Positions 12,334 through 26,200 of a stretch of 64,000 nucleotides of DNA are shown here, piece after piece. The stretch lies in assembly GCF_003073045.1 (NCBI RefSeq), contig NC_037597.1, positions 1,302,190-1,366,189 on the forward strand, given 5' to 3'. Origin of the DNA: Pomacea canaliculata. Taxonomy: Eukaryota; Mollusca; Gastropoda; Architaenioglossa; Ampullariidae. Within the stretch, counting starts at the first letter, position 1; the number at the start of each line of letters is the position of its first letter. The position numbers and the translations under genes are program-made. The notes beneath the pieces were generated by a model. That model was not told the origin of the DNA. It did no database searches and saw nothing but the letters and a program-made list of their open reading frames with translations.

Positions 12334-14131
12334 TAACCAACGTCTTCCCAAAGATTTGCTCGGAGTGCATCACATCAATAATATGCAGACTATATCACCA
12401 ACAACCACATGCACCCATATTGACATACAGCACACACACTCACTCCTAACACACACACACGCACTCAGACAAAGTACACACAGACACACGCACTCCTACA
12501 ACACACACACGCACTCAGACAAAGTACACACACAGACACACTCACTCAGACACAAACCACACACAGACACACGTGATACACGCTCGGGGTCAGGACAGGG
12601 TCACGGTGTAAAGATGTAAGTTTTACTTCAGAAGTAAGAGAAGGTGTGTGGAAGGCTGATGTGTAATCTGTTACAAGCTGATGGGGGGAGGGGGTGGGGG
12701 GTAGGTAGGAGACAGACCTCTGTCCATAGTCTTTGTTTAGTGGCACTCGAAGATGTAAAAGGTTTTAGTAATCATCTGATTACCAGAGAAATGTTGGTTG
12801 TATTGAATCTGTGCACATATTTATTTTTATAAGAACTCTCTAGATTGTAGAGAACCTAGTCTTGCAATTTTCATCTAACATGTTGACAGTTGGCATGTGC
12901 AGACAGAGAAGTAGCTTCTGTGTACACCCACAGTTGATTCGTATCTTAGTCAAATCCAAGCGAAAATATACAACTACAACTTTTAAGTTTAGCCAACTAG
13001 TGGAGAGATAGCTTTCATATGTAACAGACACCAAACTATCAGCTTGAAATATCAACTAACAACATTACCAATTATAACAATGTTTATCTGCTGTGAACAC
13101 ATACTAAACACTTTATCATTACTCGCACATTTATTTAAGCAAGCATAAGAAAACCAGAACTTTCCAAACAATAACAGAAAATATCACACACACCTTGATT
13201 GCCAAGTCTGCGCACAAGTTTAAAAGTTTTTACGAAAATCTGATGAGATTGGCATGTGTAGTCATTGTAAGCAGTACTGTACCCGGGTGCACGTACACTA
13301 GTATCACTGTATACAAGATATGCCAACCTGGGTATCACAGGACAGTATCTGGGGTTCTGGAGAAAAGGATTCCCACTACAGTTACAAGTATGTGCGGTCT
13401 CATTATCTGCTTCCGGTACATAACGGACAAGATGACGTCACTTGTGTACATGGCCGCTGTACACACAGTCACAAGACACACCCGTTACCGCGGCTCAGTG
13501 ACTTCTGGGTGTGATACACAGGCTTGGAGAGACAGAATCCATTAGTTGACTTCACTCCGTCACTCGTAACATGTAATACAGGGTAATGTGAAAATAATGA
13601 TGATGTCTGGTGATGAATAGGAAGATAATAATGATGACGAGGATGAAGACGGCGATGACGATGAAGACGAGGACGATGACTATCACAATGATGAGAAGCA
13701 CAAAAAAACATAAAAGAAAAAAATCAAAAACATGATTGTAAAATGCAATAACTTAATTTAATGTCAGTCTAAATAATAAACAACACCATGTGACCAACAA
13801 AGAACAAACAAAGATGTTCTTGTAAACAATGTTCCTCATGTCGGACCTCAACACAGAAGATGAACTGATGATACTCATACTGTGCTGCCAGTTCAGATGA
13901 GAGATGTGATAATGAAGTGATGCTCATTTGTGCAATGCCGGAAAAAATGTGAGGGGGAGGGAATTGTTACCAAGGGGAGGTGAGTGCGGGAGAGAAGACA
14001 GAGAAGGAGACAGAAGAGGAGGAGGGTAAAGGTCATGTTGTGATGAGGATGGCTTGATAGCTGGGGGCGGGGAAGGGCTGTGCATCGATCCCCATCTGGC
14101 ATTGGCCCTGCTGTTGTGCAGCCTTTGAATG

Positions 14132-14200
<69 letters not shown>

Positions 14201-17200
14201 GTATGCAGGCAAGCAGGCACGCAGACACAAGAACAGCGAGGAAAATAAGACAGAAATGTTGACGAAGTGCGAGTAACACAAAGTGTTGACTACAGAAGCC
14301 CACCCTGCACCTGTGTGGCCATCAGTTCACTCAGTGTGAAAGTGCAGACTACCAGCCTGCGCTACATCTACAAACTGTTGTCACAGTTGTCACACAGGCT
14401 TTGTGTGTAGACAAAGATGGCCACTACAGAAGTGGCATCACCAGCGACCAGCTGTCCGGCACGGTCAAGGAAAACCACGAAGACCATTTGCTGGACGCGA
14501 GAGGTTCCTTAAAAGTCATGTTAATACCTCCTTCCCTGGTGTACACTTCTGTCCGCGGGCTTCACCCTCCTCACACCTCAGAAATGTGACGGACAAAGCA
14601 GTGTAGCCAGTATGTACTGTACACTTACCCAACAAACAGACAAGTACATGTACTTACACTTACTCAACAAACATCTATCTCTCATCTGACAATCGTTTCA
14701 GCGATGTGAAAATGAGGAAGAGAGACAGGAAGAAAAAAAAAGAGAAGGGGGGAGTGAGTAAAAAGGAGAAGAGAAGTAGGTGGTGGGGAGGAGGCAGCGC
14801 GCCATGTAAGGGAATTCTGCGAATGTCTAAAAACCACTTGCACATCCCCTGGCTGAAAGCTGGAATTGCTAGCGATGCTCACAGACGACTTTTTGGTGGA
14901 AATAAAACCTTTTTTCTCCTCATCACCAGGAGGAGCTGAGAGACAAGGCTGATTTGTGTGGAGGGAGTTTCAGGCCGAGCAGAGGCCGAGCTGAGGCCGA
15001 GGGATTGTGTGGATTGTGTGGATTACACGCCTCGTGCAAATGCATTATGCATACACGGCGCGGCTTTCCGCCATCATCACCTCTCTTTTTCCTCTAGCCT
15101 CGTCGCCGTCCTCACAAAGGAAGCTTCATTTACAGGCATAACGCCGCTTAAGAGTAGTTACCAGTCGGCAGTCACAGCACCCTTCAATCCAATTTGCAAA
15201 TATAAAAAAAGCTAAGAGGGGCTCCCTTAATCTATTTTCACATTTCCTCCACAGTTTTGCTGGGGAAAAAGTTATGTAAAATGTCATTGCAAAGTAAGAA
15301 TTAAAGAGTTTGATAAAGAGAACTTTTGCTGATAAAAGAAGGGAATTACTTTATTTTTGAAGATTATTTCAGGGAGACAAGAGGCAGGAGTTGTGAAAGA
15401 TCCAAAGTGAGGAAGCTGTTTGAAGATTTAAAAAAAAAAATTTGTCAGATGAGAGAAAACTTCATATAATTATAGTTACAGGATTTTTTACATTTCCTTT
15501 CTACACATAAAACTGTCCATAGAGCTAGCTCAGCATAAAAAAAAAAAAATTGTACAAAAGGTGGGGGGTTTTTTTTCCTAAAAAAAAAACTGTGATGGAT
15601 GGAAAGAAAAATCCCCATTCCATAAAATATGTGTATATTATATGACACAACCTCCAAATACACTCTGAAATGATTATTCGATGATCGAGCAAAAGTCATC
15701 CTCAATCATCTGAATGCACTTTGAAAAGTTTGCTTTATCATCATTTAAAAATGTTGTGCCTCTGTTCCTTTGAAGAAATTACAGATTGGAGGAGAAGTGT
15801 GCAACCTACTAGTCATTTTGTTTGTTTTTGTTTCGATTTTGGTTACAATAACAAACACGTTCTCATTAGTCACTTTAATTTGGTATTTTTGATGAACCTG
15901 AAGAAGGATATGATGATAATGTGAAAGTGTCTTTAAAATATAATTAACCTAGCATTCATATAATGGTATATAAAATACATTCTTTCTTTATTTACCCCAG
16001 AAAACTCAAGGACAAAAAAAATCTTTTTCTTTTGCTGGTCTGGAACCACCTACCTTTGTCTATTTGACCGCTTCCAATCCATAAGCCCTCGACAGTGACA
16101 AGATTTTGTATTTTATATCAGTTCTGGTCTTTGACTTTGTGACAGGTGTCTTGAGTAGGTTGAGTAGGGAGTTGTGTCTGAGTAGGATGAGTATACTACT
16201 TTGTCAGTGTATTGTTCTTTTGGGGTATATATAATGTAATCAAGTTACCCAGGGTACATACAATGTAATCAAGTTACCCAGGGTATATACAGGGTAGATG
16301 CAATGTAATCAAGTTACCCAGGGTATATACAATGTTATCAAGTTACCCCGACAGAGGTATATAAGTTAGGGTCTCTAGCGGAGGACTGCGTGTTAAGACC
16401 AACAATACTCTTACTACTAATTTATTATGTTTATTGAAGTTAAAATATTACCGGCCATTCCCGTTCTCTTCCTACCATTTCAAAATAATACATAAGCGTT
16501 TTATTAGTACCGCTGGATTACTAAGAAAGTTTCATTTGCTATTTCTTCAAAAACAATGTGCTTGCAGACAAATTTATTTATACCTTGAGACAAATTTAGT
16601 TCAGCAGTGTTTATTCCTGATTTTTTCTGTCTATCAATGTTAGCTAAATATAAAATTTCAGAGACGTTAATAAAAAAAATTACTAATTGAGGTTCACTTT
16701 AGCACTCATTTTTAGCAGACATAATTATCATTATTTTATGTTACTTCAGAAAAGCTCACAGACATCAGCGCTAAAATAAAAATAAATGTTTTGGTCAGGC
16801 GCTTACTGTTCAGGGGCGTTAAAATTTGTAAACATTGATTATTTGTATCAACATTTAAAGCAAATTTCTTTAGACAAAGTCAAGTTTCAAACCTCATGAC
16901 TACACGTGGACAGAAAATTCTCAATAAAGCGGTCTAGACTTTTTCCCGCCCCGACTATTTCACTCTTTCATCTGCTGAAAACTACTCCACCTATCAACAT
17001 AAAAGTGAAATGTTAACACGATTTCTATAAAAGCTCTGCGCACTATCACACTAAAAAACGAAAATGCACATTATAACTGAGGGGAAAAAACCAACAACAA
17101 CAAGCATAAATTACAGGTCACGTGGAATGTCTCCTGCAGCCAATCAGAGATCACGTACTTGCAGCTCTTGCCGATACTTCGCCAGCATTGACCTTGACCT

Positions 17201-20200
17201 CTGTATTGCGACAACAGCGCGCACGTGCGCGTGATTGCCGCTGCCATTAATTTGCCATTCGAGCAAATTCGCCGCACGTGTGTTTAATGCGCGTCGCGTG
17301 ACGGCACGTGCTTTGCTGCAAGCACTTGGTGCACCAGGTCTGCTTATGGTTGACGGTCTCTGCCACCGCGGAATTTTCTAACCGTCGGAGGACACATTGG
17401 GTGGGAAGATGTACAGCAGCTAAATGAGACTAGAATACACAGAGTTCTTTATACACATCGACGACGAGGGCATGAAAACAAACAAACGAACGAACAAACA
17501 AACAAATAAACAAACAAACGAACAAACAAACAAACGAACAAACAAACGTGTAATGATGAACGGAAGGCAGAACACACTGCTGAACTACTGAACTGTATTT
17601 TATCCTAGTTGATGGAGATGGTTTGTGATGGTGTGTTTACTTGTTTACTGACTCAGCATACAATTACTACAATCACAGTTCTGGTGTGTCGAACATTACC
17701 CAAATTATGTCAGATGACTCAGTCTTGGATAATTTAATTATTCTGTGGAAGGTTACAAATAAGTTATTCAGAAAATGGTAAATAAGTGAGACTTTATTTA
17801 ATTTATTTAAATTGATATTCAGTCTCTTTTCAATATTCTATTGTCTTCTGGTGTCACGGCAGAAGACATACACCTAGAGAACCAATCATCCATTACAGCG
17901 AGATGATGATGATTGATGATTGATGATGATTGATGGATGGATTGAATGATGATTGATGATGATAAAAACTCGTGATAAAAATGTAGCACGTGCATCATAC
18001 ATAATTTAAACTACAGGTTCAAGCTGTTTCTTCCCACAAAGCACGTGACACCAAAGAGTCAGTGTAGATCATATGTACATGAACAGTGTATATCCATATT
18101 TACTCACCCAGTGGGAAATACTAGCAACCACACAATCAGTCCTGGCGTGGTATAACATCAAACTAAAATGCATAGAATTAATAATTTTTTTTCATGGCAT
18201 TTAATAAGTATTTTTATTTAGAAATATTTCACATTGCAACTTTGTTAATATTTTTTTAAAGAGTTCAGCAACTCCCCGAGGACTAATTTCCCTGATTACT
18301 ACAGGCAACCTGACTACATGTAAACTTGTTGTTTACACTCATAAACATGGAACTAGTTTAATTAAATGAAGGATCACTGAACGTTTGGTTTGTTTGCTTT
18401 GAGTGAAACATTACACTGTGTTAATATGACAAGGATACAGCTGATATTATTTTATGGCTTGTTATGTCTTTACTGAAGTATTTAGTTACTTTTCACATTC
18501 TAAAAATGTGAAATAATCTAATTGTGCAAGCTTGAGTTTTGATGGTTGCGATAAGAATATGAAGTTTATAGCTGTGACCACAGTTGTCAGTTTAATAAAG
18601 AATACTGTATTGGTAAATATTTAATACAGACAGGTCTAGTTGTCATGACTAAGACTGCGGCTTGTTTGCGGATTTTTCAGATTCCGATTAATTTTTCGAT
18701 GAACTCCATGTGAAAGTGTTAATTGTTCCCCTCGTTACAGTGTTAATTAACTTCACATTTTAAAATCAAAGCCGTGTACACTTGAAGCATTGAGATCAGT
18801 TGCTGAAGCACACACCCTCATCGTGCCGAAAACAAGACGAAATGTCTACCTGCGATGTAACTGTCAAGTGGAATATATTTGTAGCTTATACACCAGAGAT
18901 ACTTTTGTGTGAAAAAGTAAACATTTGTACAAAATGTAGTGGGTGTGGCACAGGTCTGCTCAGTAAACCGAGGTTTACGGTCGTCTGGCGATACTTCTGC
19001 TAGCAACGTGCACACAGCAAATAATAATAAGGAATATCTGCAACAGCATTCCCCACAATATATCTCTGCTTTTCCTTTTTTTTTTTTAATTGGTGAAAAT
19101 CTTTTCGACTTTTTAAAATATCTTTCAAACCAATTTTAATTTTTTGGATTTATAAATATTTTGTCTAAGAGAAAGTCCCGATTGTTAGACGAAGCATAAA
19201 GGGACTAGAGTCACTAGACAGTTTAGAAGACAAGATTAAGTAGGTAACACAGAGAGATATAAATGTCTGCTACATGGAGCACCAATCCTCGTGTGAGGGT
19301 CTTGTAGGGGCTGCTTCACACGCGTTTATAGGATTACAGGAGTTTATGCTTGCTTTTTATGTCCTTAATGTTTTAACTGTTCAAAAATTAAATTTATTCA
19401 AGATAGAAAGAAAGGAAGAGAAAGGACGATGTAAAAGAGCGAGAACTCTGCAGAAGACAGACAAGAGAGACGGAAGCCAACACATGTCGGGTGTTAAAGG
19501 GAGACAAGCACGGTCATCCCGGAAGCCAGAGCCTGGTTGTAGTGACAGACGATATTAGAGGAGACTGTAACGACCACAACTCTCTCTCATCGCCGACTGC
19601 TTGCGATAGGCTGCACAGTAATTCAATTTATTACCTCCTCTCATTGTTTGACAGTAGTGATAAAGGGTAATTCGCAGCTGCACCCCACTTAACTCCCTTT
19701 GCTCCATCTGAAGTTCCTGTTGTCCATGTTCACCGCCTTCAAGGCGACTTCAGACTGACAGGAGCCGCTGGAGAAATTTGAAATGCCGAAAAGACGGTTT
19801 TCACAGATTTTGTGACATCACAGAGTGACTGTCCGGCTGTGTGTGACGTGGCAATGTGACATCACATCGTGACTGTCCGGCTGTGTGTGACGTGGCAATG
19901 TGACATCGTGACTGTCCGGCTGTGTGTGACGGCAATGTGACATCACAGAGTGACTGTCCGGCTGTGTGTCACGATGCAGTGTGACATCACAGTGATGGCA
20001 CGAGTGGTCGCCATCAGCAGCAGCTGGCGGCAAGTCTTGGGTGACCTGGAGATGGACAAGTCATCTGCCACACTCTTCTCTCTTCTATCGATTCCGTCAC
20101 TAGCGTTGTACTTGACATCTGACCCCGCCGGCCATCGCCACGGTAGTCGATATGCGACCTTTCCTCCCTACTGAATCACACTAGAGCTCTCACAAGTCAC

Positions 20201-23200
20201 TTACTCACGCTCCCACAACTAATGTCTTGATCACAAGTAAATAACACACACACACACACCTTTCTATCACTACAAAATGACGAAGACTGAAAATATCAGG
20301 AGAAATAAAATACTAAGTCAGACACAAGAAGCGATGTTTTTGTCACACCAGACTAAATCGTTAACCTATAAATAACGGTTTTTATTTAAAATGACGCGCA
20401 CGTCAAGAAAGTTTGAGAGAAACAAAACAAAAAAATAAAATTCTTCTATGTCAATTACCCGCAACATCCAATCCTCCCAAGACAAACAAACAAACAAGTA
20501 AAAAAAGAACTGAAATAAATAAACACCCCGAAACCAAATATTTCTAGAACAAAAAATGAAAACCAAACCAAAGAAAGCTTATATTCTATGTTTAGCTGAA
20601 GGTCCCACCCCAGCGACCCTCCCTACACCAGAGATGGCGTGTCAATCGCTGGACGTGTATTCTGTGTGCAGGTCAAGAAGGAGCCTTCAAGAAGATCAAG
20701 TCTGAGGGGGCCAGTCCTGTCTCCTTGTCCCTCGGGTCCTCCTCTTCCTCGTCTTCGCTGCCGGGACCAGCCACCGCATCCCCTGCCCAAGGCCACGCCC
20801 CCAGCAGCGGCACGTGTCCCACCCCCGCCCGCCGACGTCACCGCACGACCTTCACCCAAGAACAGCTCCGCGAGCTTGAGAACGCCTTCGCCAAGTCCCA
20901 CTACCCTGACATCTACTGCCGCGAGGAGCTGGCCAGGATCACCAAGCTGAACGAGGCCAGGATACAGGTCAGGGCGAGTAGCCATTTTTTGTGTTGACGT
21001 CACCTAGTCTTGCGCAATGCGGCCTCACGGCATGATGATTGGTCCTCAGTTGTACCACGTGATCGGTTACCATTATTTTTCACTTGAGGTGAATCTCACG
21101 GAGAGTTCTCGAAAAGTCACGTGGCATTGCTGTTTGGCGTTGCCAGTCTGCTGTCAAGGTTGACAGACTTGAGGACTGGTTACCAGTCGAGCGTGACCAT
21201 GTCTCATTACTTGTGTAAAGCTCACTGACATCGCCCATGGATGGGAAATGTGTTTTTTAATAATAATAATAATATGCCCGCCCCTAAATTAGTTAATCGA
21301 CGTACGGTTGGAATCAGACATCCACACGTACCTGTAAAACATTTTAGGTGACTACCGCACATTAGCCACTCAGCCTTGACCAGATATACACGTGACCCCA
21401 AGAAACCAAAATGAGCAGAAAGCTCTTGACTCAAATTCTAGCATAACAAAGCAAATCCGATAACCATGACTACGGAAAGTGAAGACTGATGTCATCGCCA
21501 CCACGACCGTGGCTGTAGAAACCGTCACTAACATCCCTGATGTCTGATGTAGTCAAGTGTTTCCCCATTGTTCTACTGTATTGTGGGGATGCCTCGTACT
21601 GTGAAGATTTCATAAACGATGTGAAAGAACAGACAGACTAAGACGTCCAGCAAAGAGAGATAGAAAGTGTTTCCACAGCCACCGATATGGTTGTTCATAA
21701 AGACTGGACCGCCGGCGTCTTTGTAGAGGAACTGGACGACCTGAATGACCCCTATTCGAGCCAAAGTCCTTCATTCCAAACACGATCAAAAGCTTTCTTG
21801 AGGTCTATGATATTGTGGAATGTGTGTATTCTAAGGCTACATGTGATAGGCAATAATTATAATGTATTGAGTTCTGATCCAGCTCCAGACTGTTCTCCTG
21901 CCAGCTGTTCTTTGGCTTCAGAGTTTTAGACTACTCTTGCTAGAGTGGCCGATGAGACTTTTTTCTTATTTACTTATCTAATCGCTGTGTGAAGAAGGAA
22001 ATTTAGTCCAAGCAAGCGCAGGTAGTCATAAACAAAGTAGTCCTCTCTCTTTGTTTGTGATAAAGACAGTGGTGCAATGTCTTCTGTTAACTACTTCCAC
22101 AGCAAGCCAATGGCGGCTTTACTAGCTGCCTCTTCTCATACCGTTCACGTCCTGAAACCAGCCACCCCACCCCACCCCACACCCCACCCCACATCCCATC
22201 ACCACCCCACATCCCATCCCCACCCCACATCCCACCCCACCCTGATGCTTGCCTCTCCGTGTTTTAAGATAGAAGTGTGCAGGCGAGAGAGCGGTCTGCC
22301 GAAGGCGCTCCATTACAGACGGGCAAACCGCCATCTTGGCTGTTCACGCGCGGTAATTACCTCCCCTGGACAGTCCCTAGCGACCACCCTGCCCCTTCCC
22401 CCCTCGCGCACTCTCGCGCTGTCACGCGTCGTCTCGGCGACAGACGGCGCTAAGGGCCGGGGCTTTCCGGGTATTCCCGCTGGAGCGGCCATTTTGCTTT
22501 CTGGCAGGTCGCAGCCCGCCAGTTGCTTGTGTCAGATTGCACCAGCCTCCGGGAGGTAGCGGTGCACGGAGCGAGGGGGCGGGGCCCTATGTCACACGAG
22601 AAATCTGGGGGGAAAGATGTGCACGGGCTGAGGTGCAGGGTTGGGTTGCACCAGGTCCTCCGCCTCGTTCAAACGTTCAAAGTTTGGGGAGAGCATCCTC
22701 CCACTCACTCACACCCTGCACTGACCTCTCGCTGCTGCTTAGCGCGTGTCCACGTCTGTGGCTCCGTTAGAAAAGGATTTTAGACAGTTCATCTACACAC
22801 ATGCGTAATTCATACACAAATATATAGACTAGGAAACACAATTATATATGTAGACTGCGCATGAGTGCGAGCTTCAAGCACGATACGCCTGTTAAAAAGT
22901 TCTTTCTCTTGTTCTTTTTCTTCCTCCCTCTTTATTTCTCCCTTTTTCTCTCATTGTGCAATTTTTTAGTTGTTGACATAAAATAACCAGTGTGTAAGTA
23001 CACATTTAAGTACACATCTCTTAATTAAATTAACTTTTTACTTTTAATTACATTACATTTAATGACATTAATTTCAGACTGTATTTTAACTTAGTAACAA
23101 TAATGTTTATACGAGAAAGTCTGATTTGGTGGCGCAACGGTTAGCGCCTGTTACCAATAAAGTGAGGGTTGGCTATTCTGGGTTCAGCTCTCGTCTCGGG

Positions 23201-26200
23201 CATATCAATATTATTATTATCATACTCCAGAACTGTGCGAAGTTGTCCCACAGACGTATTCCCCATCTTACAGCAGAGTTGTCAATATTGGATTATATCT
23301 TAAGGGACTGCTTAACATTCCACTGAGGACTGCGAAAGGAAACAAACCAGCAGTTTCAAGTGGAAACCTACCAACAGCTGACGATGATGAAGACCGTCAA
23401 AGGCTACCTGTCCCCGGAAACAGTCGTTGCTGTCTTTACAGTTACAGGAGTGTTCAGGCGCATGCCTGATGACCTGGAAGGGTGGGAAAAAGTGGACATT
23501 TGTCGTATGTAGTGTCGTATGTACTGTCCCCGCCTGACCACTCAAAATTAAAAATCAAGCGCCTACTTGTAACTGATGCAATCTTGTCTTTAAACGTATT
23601 ATCGTTAAGTCAGGGTTACGTGACGACAACGTAGGCAGCTGTCGGTTTACGTTACGATAACGTCTTTTCGCGACTCGAATCCAGAACGAGGCAGATGGGA
23701 GCGCGCGCCCAGGCGCTTGTTGTAAGATGGCCCCTGCAGCGACCCATTCAGTCCGGTTCATCCAAGCAGACACGGGGAGTCCCACCCTGCGTTTGCAGAC
23801 AAGTCCTGTACCCGACCATCCAGCCAGCCAGCCACGGGTCCGCTGCTGTCCCCGGGGGAGCTGGGAGGAGGACCGCTACACCAGACTCAAGACGTCAGTC
23901 GCCATTTAAGTGAAAGTCACGCTCAGCTCGTATTAAAAGGCCTCGGTGCTGAAGTGGCGGTTGAGCGGTGTTTTGCAGCCATTACGGAGGAGGTTTTCCA
24001 TTTCCAGCGAGAGCCCGCCCAGTAGGAGATGCTCGCCCTCGGGCAGTGGAGAGCTCACCGTGGCGAGGTCAACACCAGGACGCAGTGGAGCTCGAGTACT
24101 GCTCCACACCACGGCTGTCCGGCCTCTCAAGACCATGGAGGAGGATTTTGTGTAACACTGAGAAAAAAAGAGCATCTCAGAATTCCAAACGAACAATTAA
24201 GGTAGTTGACAAATAAACGAGAGGACGCAAGGGGAGATAAATTATCCAGAAAACAAAAAAAATATGTAAGTCAAGATGAAGTTAGAAGTCTTAACAAGCA
24301 ACGAGTTTTTTTCAGATTGAAATTACCGTTATACCTAAAATCATCTTCGGAATAATTAAATAAATTATGTCAACTAGGACTGATGTTTTTTTCAATGAGA
24401 AATTGAAAAGTTAAAAAAAAAAAAAATCATGACAGTCTGGCTGCACCAGTCCAGGTACATTGTGACATCCAGATATCTCATCGGATCCTACAATCGCTCG
24501 CTCTGGTGGCGCTCCCTCGTCACCCTTAATTTTTCCATCGTTTGATAATAATTTTAGTTTCTATGACACATTTGTAAAAAGTTAGCTTTCTCTGTTATCA
24601 GCATAATACTAAACCAGACATCTGGGTATTTTTATATTTATTCGTTAGTTATGTATTGAATAGTTCCTCTGTATGTCTTCCCTACTCCTCTGTATTTAGC
24701 CGCCAACAAGAAGTAAGGCCAAAGGTGTGGTCCATACCGATGTTGTCACCGGTCACACTGGTCAAGGTTTACATGGTAACGACTTCAACAATGGTATTTT
24801 TTAAAAAGGAAGTTTGTAAGAATTCCATAGTACTAAAATCAATCATCTCTGTAAAAATTTCAGATATTCTATGAAATAATTTAATCAAATAATATTTATA
24901 ACACTAAACATCATTAGCTGCAAGTCTCTGGTCCGAAGACGCATTGAAAGAAAGCGTACCTTCGATTTCCCTCTACCAATCTCTCATTTATTAGCCCAAA
25001 GTCTCTACCTATCTCTCATTTATTAGCCCAAAGTCTCTACCTATCTCTCATTTATTAGCCCAAAGTCTCTACCAATTTGTCATTTATTAGCCTAAACTAC
25101 TGACTATTTGTCCTACACTCTCATTCCCGTCTTCTCAATCGCCTGTCTTGGAGCCCTGCTGCCCGTGGGCATTGCCACCATGCCCAACTCTCTCATTTGA
25201 CACACAATCTGACTTCAATTCTGTCGAGCATTCGTCTCAAACGGACCCATCCCCAACACACACACACAGACAGAGGCACACGGCACGGTGGGCGGCCATT
25301 TCACATAACCCAATTTCATTTCAATTGTCAGAACATCGATCTTTCCTTCAGGAAAGCTACCAAAAACATTCTCCGGGGAACGCCACTAGCAGAATACGAT
25401 TTTTCAGACACAAAGGTATGGGCTGTACAACTTCCTATTAGGCCTTTAGTTCTTATTCCACCTTTCTTTGTTTTATTTGTTTGTTGCCTGCAAGCTGAGA
25501 AGATGAAGAAGTCAGAAAAAGAAGCCTCCATGTTTCTACAACCTTCATGGGAAGTAACTCTGTCTGACGGAAACTGTAGTATTGGAGTAGCGGTACTTTT
25601 ACTATGCCACTGAAAAAAAAAAAAAAAAAAAAAGCTACCGTTGGGAACATCACGTGACACTCCATGGTCACAACCAGAGATTTGTCTCCCCTTGGTATCT
25701 GATGCACATAACGCAGGGGACGAGCTGGTAGTTGTCTCCCCCTTCTCCGTAATGTGGTTAAAAAGTAGTGACTAGGGGGGGACCTGGCTGCTCCCAACAT
25801 GGACGAGAGCTGATCCGACATGAGCCGGGACCAGCCAGGCGCCGAAGATCGCAGTGTTGAGCTAAGTGTGGTTGGGACCACCAGAGCTTGGCGAGTCAAT
25901 CGTCAGGGTATCTGTCCTGATGCGATTTCCGCGCGCTTGCAGTGGTGCAGCCGACACTAAAACAATTTGCTACCGATGCCGGCGCGCATTAATTCTATAA
26001 CAAGCGGTTCTTGGATTCCGCCAATTGCAAAATGTTTAACTGAGTTTGGGAGCGTTTTGGAATCTAACTAGGCAGCCCTGCCTAGCTGTACAAGCCCTTG
26101 CTGGGGCCCCTTGTGCCTACCTCAGGCCAGGAGGACAAATTGGATTAGGCGATAGGCGGAGTGGCTGGCTTAGGTGGCGCGTGTGGAGGATGGCGCTACA

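Larger units (their letters stand above)
7666..20671 (+). other. Prop intron 1 (13 kb)
   Basis: No further exon could be supported. It holds microsatellites, a Tigger-like terminal repeat (12.08 kb), minisatellites at 16.23 and 19.81 kb, and a CpG-rich E-box/nuclear-receptor-site cluster at 17.1-17.3 kb, all listed separately. The rest is AT-rich DNA with nothing recognised. Confidence 0.6.

Noticed and set aside
13893..14303. Cys/Leu/Ser/Val-repeat proteins and DRQT-repeat protein
   Set aside because: Translation of a (GACA)n microsatellite in several frames.
22077..22559. 160-codon ORF in Prop intron 2
   Set aside because: Its middle is a CCCAC/ATC tandem repeat and the rest lies in a GC-rich island with few stops; no domain, no splice context.
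23125..23212. Functional tRNA gene
   Set aside because: A- and B-box spacing is tRNA-like but the stems do not pair; better explained as a SINE with a second copy at 57.4 kb.
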